18,031 bases of DNA from Methanomicrobiales archaeon (GTDB taxonomy: Archaea; Halobacteriota; Syntropharchaeia; Alkanophagales; Methanospirareceae). Positions 1 through 5,888 of this stretch are shown here, in pieces. Below the pieces are notes generated by a model. It was not told the origin of the DNA. It did no database searches and saw only the letters and a list, made by a program, of their open reading frames with translations. The position numbers were made by a program, and so were the translations under genes. Within the stretch, counting starts at the first letter, position 1; each line of letters begins with the position of its first letter. The stretch lies in contig QEXZ01000018.1 of the NCBI GenBank assembly GCA_003160755.1, positions 1 through 18,031 of the forward strand, read 5' to 3'.

Positions 1-31
1 TTTAAAAAGAAACATCTCATTATTTTTTCTT

Positions 32-532
32 TTAGCACAGGTTTTCTTTTTTGTAAAAAAAGAAAAAGTGTCTTTTCTCGTATTTCGCCCATTCCAGCCC
101 CTTCAGCTCCACACCGCCTGCTACGCCCAGAATCTCTGCACCGTCGAACTCCTTCATACCACAGAGCAAATGCTGTTCCGGGTGTGTCCCCGGCGTAATG
201 TCACAGCTCAGCACAATTCGCTTGCCTGCCGCTACCACTATTTTGAGACGTGCCGAAGCGGGATGGTTCTTTGGCAGTACAATCAGCGGCGAATTGACTT
301 CTCTAATCATGTATAGCACACACCTTAATCCGTTCTCTATTCGTTCGTCCGTGCCAAAGCCAGAAGCTACAAGCAGTTCTTCAGGTCCCACAGCCAAAAC
401 GAACTCGCCTTCCGGAGTATCAACGAAAAATTGCCGTTGAGCGCCTGCTTTGACCACAGCTAACATACCGCTATCTCCATGCATCAGCAGCATCTCGTTA
501 CTGCTCAGGGGTATCTTATCATGCCGGGTCAT
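32..532 (-). CDS. Conserved-looking hypothetical protein with repeat-derived C-terminal tail
   Basis: A 166-residue soluble protein that I do not recognise. It has no signal peptide or membrane segment and looks like a compact alpha/beta protein with many hydrophobic beta stretches. Conserved-looking motifs are PGTHPEQHLLC near residues 113-124 and a preceding VLPKNHPASARLK stretch. It begins 19 bases after the stop of the upstream zinc-ribbon gene on the same strand, so the two are probably co-transcribed. The start is the ATG at 530-532; no strong ribosome site precedes it, and ATGs at residues 14 and 17 are alternatives. The last 12 residues, HFFFFYKKENLC, and the stop codon come from a dispersed DNA repeat that also ends the unrelated dmrX gene at 3167. 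The native protein therefore probably ended near residue 153 before the repeat arrived. Coding status is well supported by length and context; function is unknown. Confidence 0.7.
   Translation of the reverse strand: MTRHDKIPLSSNEMLLMHGDSGMLAVVKAGAQRQFFVDTPEGEFVLAVGPEELLVASGFGTDERIENGLRCVLYMIREVNSPLIVLPKNHPASARLKIVVAAGKRIVLSCDITPGTHPEQHLLCGMKEFDGAEILGVAGGVELKGLEWAKYEKRHFFFFYKKENLC
37..76 (-). repeat. 3'-end hairpin element, copy 1
   Basis: Read on the minus strand this is an A/T-rich inverted repeat (TTTTCTTTTTT, loop TAC, AAAAAAGAAAA) followed by AAAACCTGTGCTAAAAG. About 46 bases from 70 down to about 24 are identical to 3130-3175 on the plus strand. It forms the last codons and stop of the 166-residue gene. 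It could act as a transcription terminator or 3' stability element; the sequence alone does not decide this. Confidence 0.75.
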
Positions 533-551
533 GTCAGGTAAATTCAGGTTT

Positions 552-704
552 TTACACTTTCACTACGTCTTCCGACTGGCATGAAGGGCAGAGCACTTTA
601 TCGCCTATCGCATCAAACTTGTTTCCGCAATTATTGCACTTGTATCTCTCTAATTCTATCTTGTCAATCTCCAGGTCGAAATCCGCACCACCAACACTAC
701 ACAT
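552..704 (-). CDS. Small zinc-ribbon protein (50 aa)
   Basis: A 50-residue protein starting MCSVGGADFD and ending SEDVVKV. It carries two zinc-knuckle pairs: CNNC at residues 23-26 and CPSC at 39-42. That spacing is typical of rubredoxin-like zinc ribbons, so it should bind one zinc. The ATG at 702-704 has a strong ribosome site, AAAGGAGGC, at 716-724 (minus strand), 11 bases upstream, which settles the start. It is the first gene of a probable two-gene operon with the 166-residue protein. Such small ribbons may bind nucleic acid or act as adaptors in larger complexes, but the exact family is not recognised. The good ribosome site, biased zinc motif and tight spacing make a real gene very likely. 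Confidence 0.82.
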   Translation of the reverse strand: MCSVGGADFDLEIDKIELERYKCNNCGNKFDAIGDKVLCPSCQSEDVVKV

Positions 705-738
705 TGTAACTTATTGCCTCCTTTAATTTAATCTTTTG

Positions 739-748
739 TTTTAAATAG
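739..748 (-). promoter_or_regulatory. Candidate TATA box for the zinc-ribbon operon
   Basis: The minus strand reads CTATTTAAAAC here, a good archaeal box A, about 35-40 bases before the ATG at 704. A start of transcription about 25 bases downstream would leave a short leader containing the ribosome site. Assigned by pattern and position only. Confidence 0.4.
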
Positions 749-792
749 GGAACTCTTCGAGTTTACCCTGCATTATATGTATGGCACGAGAG

Positions 793-803
793 TATATAAA
801 AGG
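793..803 (+). promoter_or_regulatory. TATA box for the membrane protein gene
   Basis: TATATAAAAGG is a near-ideal archaeal TATA box. It would start transcription near 820-828 and give a leader of about 40-45 bases before the ATG at 868. The two genes flanking this gap point away from each other, so 705-867 is a divergent promoter region. Confidence 0.6.
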
Positions 804-867
804 TTTTACTTAAACACAATAATTTTAGAATTGAGATGTGATCAAAAAAAAATCGGGATGAGAGAAG

Positions 868-1359
868 ATGAAAGAAGAAGATTTACGAGCATTACTTTCT
901 GAGCAGAGGTCCTTAGCGAACGAATACCATACCTCAATATGGAGGAGTTCACATTTCTTTGCGGCTTTAATTACCGCCCTTTTAGGATTGAGTGCAATAC
1001 TAATAGGGTCAGAAGCACCAAAAATCCTCGTTGTCATCTTCCCCTTCTTAGCTTTAATATTCAGCATATTCGGAATATTGGTTTTGTATAGAGGGAGTCG
1101 TTATTATTTACAAGCAACATATGCAATTTCTGTACTTCGTAATAAACTTGATATTCAGGATTCCCTTAAAAAGGAGGAATTAAAGGCATTTGGAATTGAT
1201 GATTTACTATGCGATAGATTCTCTTCGGCAGAGGAATATCTGAAGAAACGAAGTATTAATTTAAAGCAATTCAGAATAAGGACTATCATTTACTGGATAT
1301 ATATTGTATTAGCCATAATGAGCTTACTTTTTATGAGTTATGTGTTTTGTTCTACTTAA
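868..1359 (+). CDS. Small three-helix membrane protein, unknown function
   Basis: A 163-residue protein with a cytoplasmic-looking N-terminal helix (residues 1-25), two closely spaced membrane segments at about 30-47 and 53-75, a soluble amphipathic middle region (76-136), and a third membrane segment at about 139-160 before a short tail. The WRSSHFF motif lies at the first membrane entry. I recognise no catalytic motif. The layout, a short N-terminal helix then a two-helix hairpin and a soluble domain, is loosely like the two-TM effectors found near nucleotide-signalling defence systems, but there is no sensor or nuclease gene nearby and that comparison is weak. The gene is visibly more AT-rich than its neighbours and stands alone on its strand with its own TATA box, which hints at recent acquisition. 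The ATG is preceded by a weak GGGATGAGAG ribosome site. Confidence 0.8.
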   Translation: MKEEDLRALLSEQRSLANEYHTSIWRSSHFFAALITALLGLSAILIGSEAPKILVVIFPFLALIFSIFGILVLYRGSRYYLQATYAISVLRNKLDIQDSLKKEELKAFGIDDLLCDRFSSAEEYLKKRSINLKQFRIRTIIYWIYIVLAIMSLLFMSYVFCST

Positions 1360-1396
1360 ATAATGCCGATTTAAAGACCGTAAACAACCTTAAGCA

Positions 1397-1882
1397 TCAG
1401 ACCAGGGGATCAAGATATTCGCTGTATTCCTCAATCTCCACCGGTCTCCCAGACCAGTATTTTTTTACTTCCCCCCCGTGGATGACTGCGGTAAGAGGAA
1501 GTAGCTTCTCGCCTTCTCCCTGATGTATAACATGATAAAGAGCACCTTCGGGCGAGCCATCGTAAATCGCATAAAAAACGAACCTGTCGCCATATAATCG
1601 CTGCAGCTCCTCGATATTTGGCTGGTCGCGTTCGCAAATCGTGCATACATCATCACTGCAGGGGTCTCGCCTTATGTTCAACACAACAGGGCGTTTGAAC
1701 GCCTGTATCTCTGAAACTGCCTGCTCTACACCCCTGTATTTTTCCCGGATATACCGCTCTATCTTGTCCCCGTACTCCTCAACTACCTGCTCTATGCTCA
1801 TTGAATGTTTTGCTGCGAACGCTTGCACTACTTTCTGCTTGAATGCTTGCTGGTGCTGTGATACGAGGGCTTTAAGGTTCAT
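1397..1882 (-). CDS. Thioredoxin-fold protein with CxxxxCxxC motif
   Basis: About 161 residues starting MNLKALVSQHQQ. Residues 1-60 are a charged helical region with coiled-coil character. Residues 65-161 look like a thioredoxin-like domain: a hydrophobic beta strand (PVVLNI), a cysteine cluster C75-x4-C80-x2-C83 just after it, the strand FVFYAIYDG, then LPLTAVIHGGEVKKYWSGRP, which matches the terminal strands, and a last helix. The open frame continues upstream to 1978, but that part runs through a repeat with inverted arms and reads as non-coding, so the ATG at 1880-1882 is preferred; it has no clear ribosome site. The motif is not the classical CxxC, so redox activity, metal binding or iron-sulfur binding are all possible. 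It stands alone, with no gene partner on its strand. Specific substrate unknown. Confidence 0.75.
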   Translation of the reverse strand: MNLKALVSQHQQAFKQKVVQAFAAKHSMSIEQVVEEYGDKIERYIREKYRGVEQAVSEIQAFKRPVVLNIRRDPCSDDVCTICERDQPNIEELQRLYGDRFVFYAIYDGSPEGALYHVIHQGEGEKLLPLTAVIHGGEVKKYWSGRPVEIEEYSEYLDPLV

Positions 1883-1907
1883 ATTTCTATTTTGCTTAGC
1901 TTCTCTT

Positions 1908-2010
1908 ATAACCACAAGATTACACATAAGCCCTTTCCGGGCTTGCGGGGATATGGGGCAGAGCCCCATAATTTTCACGAGAAAATGTTAATTTTGTGTA
2001 ATCTGTGGTT
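1908..2010. repeat. Nested inverted-repeat element between the thioredoxin-like gene and moaE
   Basis: Outer arms are ATAACCACAAGATTACACA (1908-1926) and TGTGTAATCTGTGGTT (1995-2010), which pair over about 15 bases. Inside are two further hairpins: AAGCCC-TTTCC-GGGCTT (1928-1944) and a perfect TATGGGGC-AGA-GCCCCATA (1952-1970). The outer arm sequence also ends the longer elements at 5889-6030 and 11861-12000. Confidence 0.7.
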
Positions 2011-2024
2011 CTATACAAATACTA

Positions 2025-2034
2025 TTTTTTATAG
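2025..2034 (+). promoter_or_regulatory. Candidate TATA box for moaE-dmrX
   Basis: TTTTTTATAG lies about 30 bases before the moaE ATG at 2060, and no ribosome site is visible. This spacing predicts a leaderless or nearly leaderless transcript. Pattern-based only. Confidence 0.45.
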
Positions 2035-2059
2035 TCTCTCTTAAATCTAAATTTATGTT

Positions 2060-2446
2060 ATGAACGAAATCGAAATGATTGCAGAGCAGGATTTTTCCAT
2101 TGATGAACTCGTGAGGAAGATGAAAAAGCCCGAGCCGGGCTTGGGCTGTATCGTTTCGTTCCTCGGTGTAGTGAGGGCCGATGAAGGTCTAAAAGGGATG
2201 GAAATAGAAATTAAAGACGAAACAAAGGCAGAGAAAGAGCTTGAGTTCTTGAAACGAGAAGCCGTAGAAAAGTTTGATGTTGAAGCTGTGGAAATCATAC
2301 ATCGAAAAGGCTCGTTGGAAGCAGGTGATAACATTGTTGCTATTTTGGTGGGTGCGAAGCATAGAAAGGAAGCATTCAGGGCTTGTGAATATTTGATAGA
2401 CGTGTTGAGGATAAGTAGAGCTATAAGACTGAAGGAATTGAAATAA
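2060..2446 (+). CDS. moaE: Molybdopterin synthase large subunit-like protein (MoaE family)
   Basis: A 128-residue MoaE-family protein. MoaE with thiocarboxylated MoaD turns cyclic pyranopterin monophosphate into molybdopterin in the cytoplasm. Family motifs are clear: GCIVSFLGVVR (residues 29-39), EIIHRKGSLEAGDNIVAILVGAKHRKEAF (78-106), and the YLIDVL helix. The C-terminal end is unusual. Where the E. coli enzyme has DYLK and FWK with its two active-site lysines, this protein has DVLR (R117) and IRLK (K125, displaced by one), and it stops two residues later. It may use a variant active site, or have changed role. It precedes dmrX by four bases and shares its operon. No moaD is in the window. 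The ATG at 2060-2062 has no ribosome site; a TATA-like box about 30 bases upstream suggests a leaderless mRNA. Confidence 0.88.
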   Translation: MNEIEMIAEQDFSIDELVRKMKKPEPGLGCIVSFLGVVRADEGLKGMEIEIKDETKAEKELEFLKREAVEKFDVEAVEIIHRKGSLEAGDNIVAILVGAKHRKEAFRACEYLIDVLRISRAIRLKELK

Positions 2447-2450
2447 TATA

Positions 2451-3167
2451 ATGAAAATAGCATGGTGCATAACTGGGGCAGGGCATTTTCTTAAAGAAAG
2501 CTATGAGGTCTTCAGAGCGATAAAAAAAGAGATAAAAATCACTACTTTCATCTCCAATGCAGGCGTGGAAGTGCTGCGAATGTACGGCATTTTCGATAAG
2601 TTAAAGGAGATATCAAGCGGAGATTACATGGAGGAGATATTTATGGAGAAGGAGCAAGGGTCAAGTTCTCCAAAAGCAGGGAGGTTCTCGTTGAAGAAAT
2701 ACGATGCCGTTGTTCTTTCTCCTGCTACTTCTAATACCGTTGCAAAAATAGCGTATGGAATAGCGGATTCGTTGGTAACAAATGTCGTTTCTCTTGCAAC
2801 GAAAGCGTGCATCCCGGTATATATCGTTCCAACGGATGGTTCTCCAGGGAAAGTGGAATCAGAAATGCCTTATTCAATAGACCGGGATAAGTGCAGGGGT
2901 TGTGACGATTGCGAGCCGAGAGATAAATGTGAACGTGGCGCTATTTATGGTGCGCCCATCCCGCAAATTGATCTGCTGCGATGCGATGGATGCGCGTTAT
3001 GCCGCGAACTTTGCCCTTATGATGCGATAAATGGTGGCGTGGTAGAAATAAAAGCAAGAGAGATAGACATAAGAAATGTGGATGTGTTGAGAAAAATGGA
3101 AGGAATAATCATTCTTGAGCGTCCCGAACACTTTTTCTTTTTTTACAAAAAAGAAAACCTGTGCTAA
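2451..3167 (+). CDS. dmrX: Iron-sulfur flavoprotein, dihydromethanopterin reductase (acceptor) type
   Basis: A 238-residue fusion of an archaeal flavoprotein domain (about 1-142) and two [4Fe-4S] clusters (143-195). The flavin domain has the CITGAGHFLKES start and the SPATSNTVAKIAYGIADSLVTN region typical of the MJ0208/Dmr family. Cluster cysteines are C148, C151, C154, C160 and C178, C181, C184, C188. Characterised relatives reduce dihydromethanopterin to tetrahydromethanopterin using ferredoxin-like donors, so the likely role is the last step of methanopterin synthesis; that is inferred from the family. It follows moaE by four bases. The last 12 residues, HFFFFYKKENLC, and the stop come from a dispersed 3' repeat also found at the end of the gene at 32-532, so the ancestral protein probably ended near residue 226 (after ILERPE). 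The tail lies beyond all conserved parts and need not inactivate the enzyme. Confidence 0.88.
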   Translation: MKIAWCITGAGHFLKESYEVFRAIKKEIKITTFISNAGVEVLRMYGIFDKLKEISSGDYMEEIFMEKEQGSSSPKAGRFSLKKYDAVVLSPATSNTVAKIAYGIADSLVTNVVSLATKACIPVYIVPTDGSPGKVESEMPYSIDRDKCRGCDDCEPRDKCERGAIYGAPIPQIDLLRCDGCALCRELCPYDAINGGVVEIKAREIDIRNVDVLRKMEGIIILERPEHFFFFYKKENLC

Positions 3168-3176
3168 AAGAAAAAA
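3129..3176 (+). repeat. 3'-end hairpin element, copy 2
   Basis: Plus-strand copy of the element at 37-76: hairpin TTTTCTTTTTT/AAAAAAGAAAA, then AAAACCTGTGCTAAAAG. It is identical over about 46 bases to copy 1, provides the last 12 codons and stop of dmrX, and is followed by an A-rich stretch. The box after the hairpin is shared with the 42-bp repeats at 9902-10017. Confidence 0.8.
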
Positions 3177-3220
3177 ACTTGTTCAAAAGCAAAAGTTCAA
3201 CAGGCAATATTTCATCTGAA

Positions 3221-3677
3221 TCACGAAATCCTCCTCAGTTTATCTATTAACTTCTCAATATCTTCTGCTGAAACCTCTACTGCCTCTTTGGGCATTTCAT
3301 TCTCATAGAAGTTTCTATGCAAAGCATTCGCGGTATTAAAGAACCTGATGATATCTTTATCTCCGCTCTTTATGGAAAGCACATTTACAAAAGCCCACAA
3401 ACTACCATGCTCCTCTAACTTCAAACCTCTCTTTGCTGCCAACATTTTTATTGTTAATGCCGTTGCACCCCAAAACTTCTCCGATGCCTGCACCAAATCC
3501 TCTTTCTTCAATAGTTCCCTCGCATCATCAAGGTATTTCTCACTCAAGAATTGGTAGTGTTCTACAAGCCCCTCAGGATCCAGCTCCTCGTTCAAACTCT
3601 TGCTCAGTAGTTCAACACCTAACTCTTCGGGTAGGTAGGTATCCCATTTCCTCTGCCTTTTCCCTTAATTTCACCAT
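3221..3677 (-). pseudogene. PaREP1-family gene split by a 4-bp tandem duplication
   Basis: The downstream frame encodes a PaREP1-type helical protein (EHYQFLSEKYLDDARELLKK, ASEKFWGATALTIKMLA, EEHGSLWAFVNVL), a family common in archaea and of unknown function. That frame has no ATG; its longest start is a TTG at 3593-3595. An upstream ATG at 3675-3677 opens MVKLREKAEEMGYLP and then hits a stop. Where the frames meet, the plus strand reads GTAGGTAGGT. Removing one 4-bp GTAG unit gives GYLPEELGVELLSKSLNEEL without a break and a gene of exactly 150 codons plus stop, so a slippage duplication is the simplest explanation. A shortened protein from the TTG (124 aa) remains possible, as does switching by repeat length. 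It is divergent from lysA, with TATA-like sequence (TATTATAATAG, minus strand) at about 3738-3750. Confidence 0.8.
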
Positions 3678-3731
3678 GAGCCGGTGCGGCAATGCGATAG
3701 AAGCAACTCCCAGGATTATTCCCCTTCTATG

Positions 3732-3762
3732 TTATATCTATTATAATAGCATATAAAAATAC
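3732..3762 (+). promoter_or_regulatory. lysA promoter region
   Basis: Two overlapping A/T boxes, TTATATCTATTATAAT (3732-3747) and CATATAAAAATAC (3750-3762), precede the lysA ATG at 3773. The first has the right distance for a leaderless transcript. The same A/T block could serve the PaREP1 gene on the other strand. Confidence 0.45.
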
Positions 3763-3772
3763 TGAAGATAAC

Positions 3773-5053
3773 ATGACAAAAGGAGAAAATAAACATCTGC
3801 TCTTCGGTGGTATGGACGTAGTAGAACTGGCGGAGAGATACGGCTCGCCGCTCTACTTAACCGATGAGAATACGTTGAAGGCTAACTTCAGGAACTATAA
3901 AAACACGTTTCGTAGCACCACCACCATCACGGACATATATTTCGCGGTAAAAGCGAACGGAAATCTGGCATTGCTGAAAATATTAGCAAGTGAAGGTGCG
4001 GGTGCTGACGTGTTCTCTGCCGGTGAACTTGAGCTTACGAAGATGGCGGGCATACCTGCGGAAAAGATATTGTTCAACGGGAACTCGAAAAGCGATGATG
4101 ACTTAAGAGAGGCGGTGGAATCAGGTGTGCGAGTATCGGTGGATTCCGTTGACGAACTGAGAGCTTTATCGGCGGTAGCAACCGAGCTGGGAAAAGAGGT
4201 GGAAATAGCGATACGCGTGAACCCTGACGTGTCGCCGGACGTACACGCGAAAATCGCAACGGGTTTGAAAGAATCGAAATTTGGCATTCCTTTTTACGAT
4301 GTGATTCCCGTGTGTGAAGAAGCGGAAAAGCTGCCGAATATCCTACTTGCTGGTTTGCATTGCCATATAGGTTCGCAAATTCTGGACATAAGCGTGTTCG
4401 GCGAAGCGACGGAGAAGATGATGGCTCTTGTCGGGAGGGTGTATGAACAAGGCATGCAGCTCAAATTTGTTGACCTCGGCGGAGGACTTGGAATAGGCTA
4501 CAGGCAGGAGGAAAAAGCGACAGCACCCACGCCAAAAGACCTTGCAGAAATGATATTGCCCGTTTTTGAAAACAAAATACGTGATTTGGGCATATCCTTG
4601 AAACTCGTGCTTGAGCCCGGCAGGTCTGTTGTGGGTGCAAGTACAATACTGCTGAGCCGCGTAAACGCAGTTAAGCGAGCAAATAAAAATTTCGTGGCGA
4701 TAGATGCCGGATTTAATCTGCTGATAAGACCCGTGATGTATGATGCGTATCACGAAGTGGTAGTAGCGAACAAGGTAAATGAGCGTGCTTCGGAGTTGTA
4801 TACCGTTGTTGGGAATGTATGCGAAGCGGGGGACATAATAGCGAAGGACAGAATGCTTCCTAAAGTAGAGAGAGGTGATTTAGTTGCAATATTGGATACG
4901 GGAGCTTATGGATTCTCGATGAGTTCGCAGTATAACGGACGACCGAGATGTGCAGAAGTGTTGGTCTGTGATGGAAAAGCGGATTTAATAAGGTCAAGGG
5001 AAAGCGTTGATGATTTGATGAGGAATCAGGAGATTCCGGAGAGGTTTATTTAG
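3773..5053 (+). CDS. lysA: Diaminopimelate decarboxylase
   Basis: A full-length 426-residue fold-type III PLP enzyme that converts meso-diaminopimelate to L-lysine, the final step of the DAP pathway. The PLP lysine is K60 in YFAVKANGN. H198 lies in the HCHIGSQ motif, the phosphate-binding glycine loop GGGLG is at 236-240, and EPGRS is at 281-285. The substrate-contacting C350 sits in NVCEAGD, and Y379 in GAYGFSMSSQYNGRPR. All expected residues are present and the length is normal. DAP decarboxylase is favoured over ornithine/arginine decarboxylases by the CESGD-like motif and the overall pattern. No other lysine genes are nearby. The TAG stop overlaps the first unit of a TAGCGGTTT repeat, so the extreme C-terminus may have been trimmed or replaced. 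Confidence 0.95.
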   Translation: MTKGENKHLLFGGMDVVELAERYGSPLYLTDENTLKANFRNYKNTFRSTTTITDIYFAVKANGNLALLKILASEGAGADVFSAGELELTKMAGIPAEKILFNGNSKSDDDLREAVESGVRVSVDSVDELRALSAVATELGKEVEIAIRVNPDVSPDVHAKIATGLKESKFGIPFYDVIPVCEEAEKLPNILLAGLHCHIGSQILDISVFGEATEKMMALVGRVYEQGMQLKFVDLGGGLGIGYRQEEKATAPTPKDLAEMILPVFENKIRDLGISLKLVLEPGRSVVGASTILLSRVNAVKRANKNFVAIDAGFNLLIRPVMYDAYHEVVVANKVNERASELYTVVGNVCEAGDIIAKDRMLPKVERGDLVAILDTGAYGFSMSSQYNGRPRCAEVLVCDGKADLIRSRESVDDLMRNQEIPERFI

Positions 5054-5091
5054 CGGTTTAGCGGTTTAGAGGCTTGGATTATTAGCGGTTT
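5051..5091. repeat. TAGCGGTTT repeats after lysA
   Basis: Three copies of TAGCGGTTT at 5051, 5059 and 5083. They are in inverted orientation to the longer array at 5266-5352, so together they bracket the palindromic element at 5102-5232. The first copy contains the lysA stop codon. Confidence 0.7.
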
Positions 5092-5101
5092 TGCTTTTTA
5101 G

Positions 5102-5232
5102 TTGTATATAAAGTATAACTTCCTTCTATTTAAGACACGAATTTACACGGATTTTTTCTTTCGGTGGGTTGGATGAGCTATTTTTAACGGCGTTAATCTT
5201 TTCATCTGTGTTAATCTGTGTCAATAATTTTT
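5102..5232 (+). repeat. Palindromic promoter-bearing element, copy A
   Basis: Begins with TTGTATATAAAGTATAAC (5102-5119), then CTATTTAAGACACG. Left arm 5134-5153 has two 10-bp units of the type ACACGGATTT; right arm 5205-5222 has two complementary units of TCTGTGTTAA. The centre contains GGTGGGTTGGATGAGC and TTTTTAACGGCG, nearly identical to copy B at 13391-13541. Here the promoter-like end points back into the 3' end of lysA, so any transcript would be antisense. Confidence 0.75.
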
Positions 5233-5265
5233 TTTCTTGTCTCCGCTACTTACTCGTTCGGCTAT

Positions 5266-5352
5266 CTAAACCGCTAAACCCACTAAACCGCTAACTGGCT
5301 AAACCGCTAAGCCCGCTAATCCGCTAATCCGCTAATCCGCTAAACCACTAAA
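5266..5352. repeat. CTAAACCGC / CTAATCCGC array after ribH
   Basis: About ten degenerate copies of an 8-9 bp unit (CTAAACCGC, CTAATCCGC, CTAAACCAC) sit between copy A and ribH. The ribH stop and last codons (RLVV) lie inside the array. Together with 5051-5091 it forms an inverted pair that could fold in RNA and may end transcription from both convergent genes. Confidence 0.7.
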
Positions 5353-5780
5353 CGCTGCACCATCTTCACCGCGGCTTCTACCGCTCTTTTTGCATAATCT
5401 ATTCGCTCCTGCGCTTCTAACCTCGTCATCCCCGGTCCTGAGACGCCCAGAGTCACTGGCTTTCCATACTCCAGCGAAAGGTCCATTATCTTCCTCGTGA
5501 GTTGCGATGCTATCATTTCGTCATGTTCGGTCGTTCCTTCTATTATGCAACCCAGTGTAACCACGGCATCTACTTCCTTCTCTTTATCGTTCTCACTTAC
5601 CATCTTTTTCACTGCCAGAGGCATGTCAAAGGTTCCCGGTGTATACAAGGTACGAGTGACTTTCGCACCGAGAAATGCCGCATGCTCTCTCCCCAGTATC
5701 TCCATCTGATGGGTGATGTCGCGATGAAACTCAGAAACGACAAAACCCAGTTTTATCTCTTCTAAATCTTCTTTTTCCAT
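5340..5780 (-). CDS. ribH: 6,7-dimethyl-8-ribityllumazine synthase
   Basis: A 146-residue archaeal-type lumazine synthase, which condenses ribityl-aminouracil with dihydroxybutanone phosphate in riboflavin synthesis, usually as a 60-mer or pentamer. Motifs are VVSEFHRDIT (residues 14-23), PGTFDMPLAVKKM (48-60), GCIIEGTTEHDEM with the catalytic histidine H86, and SGPGMTRLEAQER (114-126). Length is normal. The ATG at 5778-5780 has a purine-rich ribosome region (AAAGGAGAGAGGGGG). It stands alone on its strand, convergent with lysA, and its last codons run into the CTAAACCGC array. A TATA-like box at 5856-5874 about 80 bases upstream, and TTATAAAAGG close to the ATG, are both possible promoters. 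Confidence 0.93.
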   Translation of the reverse strand: MEKEDLEEIKLGFVVSEFHRDITHQMEILGREHAAFLGAKVTRTLYTPGTFDMPLAVKKMVSENDKEKEVDAVVTLGCIIEGTTEHDEMIASQLTRKIMDLSLEYGKPVTLGVSGPGMTRLEAQERIDYAKRAVEAAVKMVQRLVV

Positions 5781-5800
5781 TTTTCCCCCTCTCTCCTTTT

Positions 5801-5835
5801 ATAACCCCCAGATTACACTGATTTTCACAGATTAT
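5801..5835. repeat. Partial repeat arm in the ribH leader
   Basis: AACCCCCAGATTACACTG followed by ATTTTCACAGATT resembles the AACCAC-AGATTACACA arms of the palindromic elements. It lies in the probable 5' leader of ribH and has no full-length partner on this side. Confidence 0.45.
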
Positions 5836-5855
5836 TTATTTTGTATTTATTGTTG

Positions 5856-5874
5856 TTGTAAATAAAGTATAATA
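5856..5874 (-). promoter_or_regulatory. Candidate ribH promoter, shared repeat motif
   Basis: TTGTAAATAAAGTATAATA on the plus strand; the minus strand reads TATTATACTTTATTTACAA. This matches the motif at one end of palindromic elements A-D, and it faces ribH. The spacing would give a leader of about 55 bases. Confidence 0.45.
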
Positions 5875-5888
5875 TAGTCATTCCAGTA

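Noticed and set aside
868..1359. Assigning the membrane protein to a known antiphage system
   Set aside because: Only the overall layout is similar. There is no nucleotide cyclase, SLOG, nuclease or other defence gene nearby.
1883..1978. N-terminal extension of the thioredoxin-like protein
   Set aside because: These 32 codons run through the inverted-repeat element and have no family character. The ATG at 1882 is preferred.
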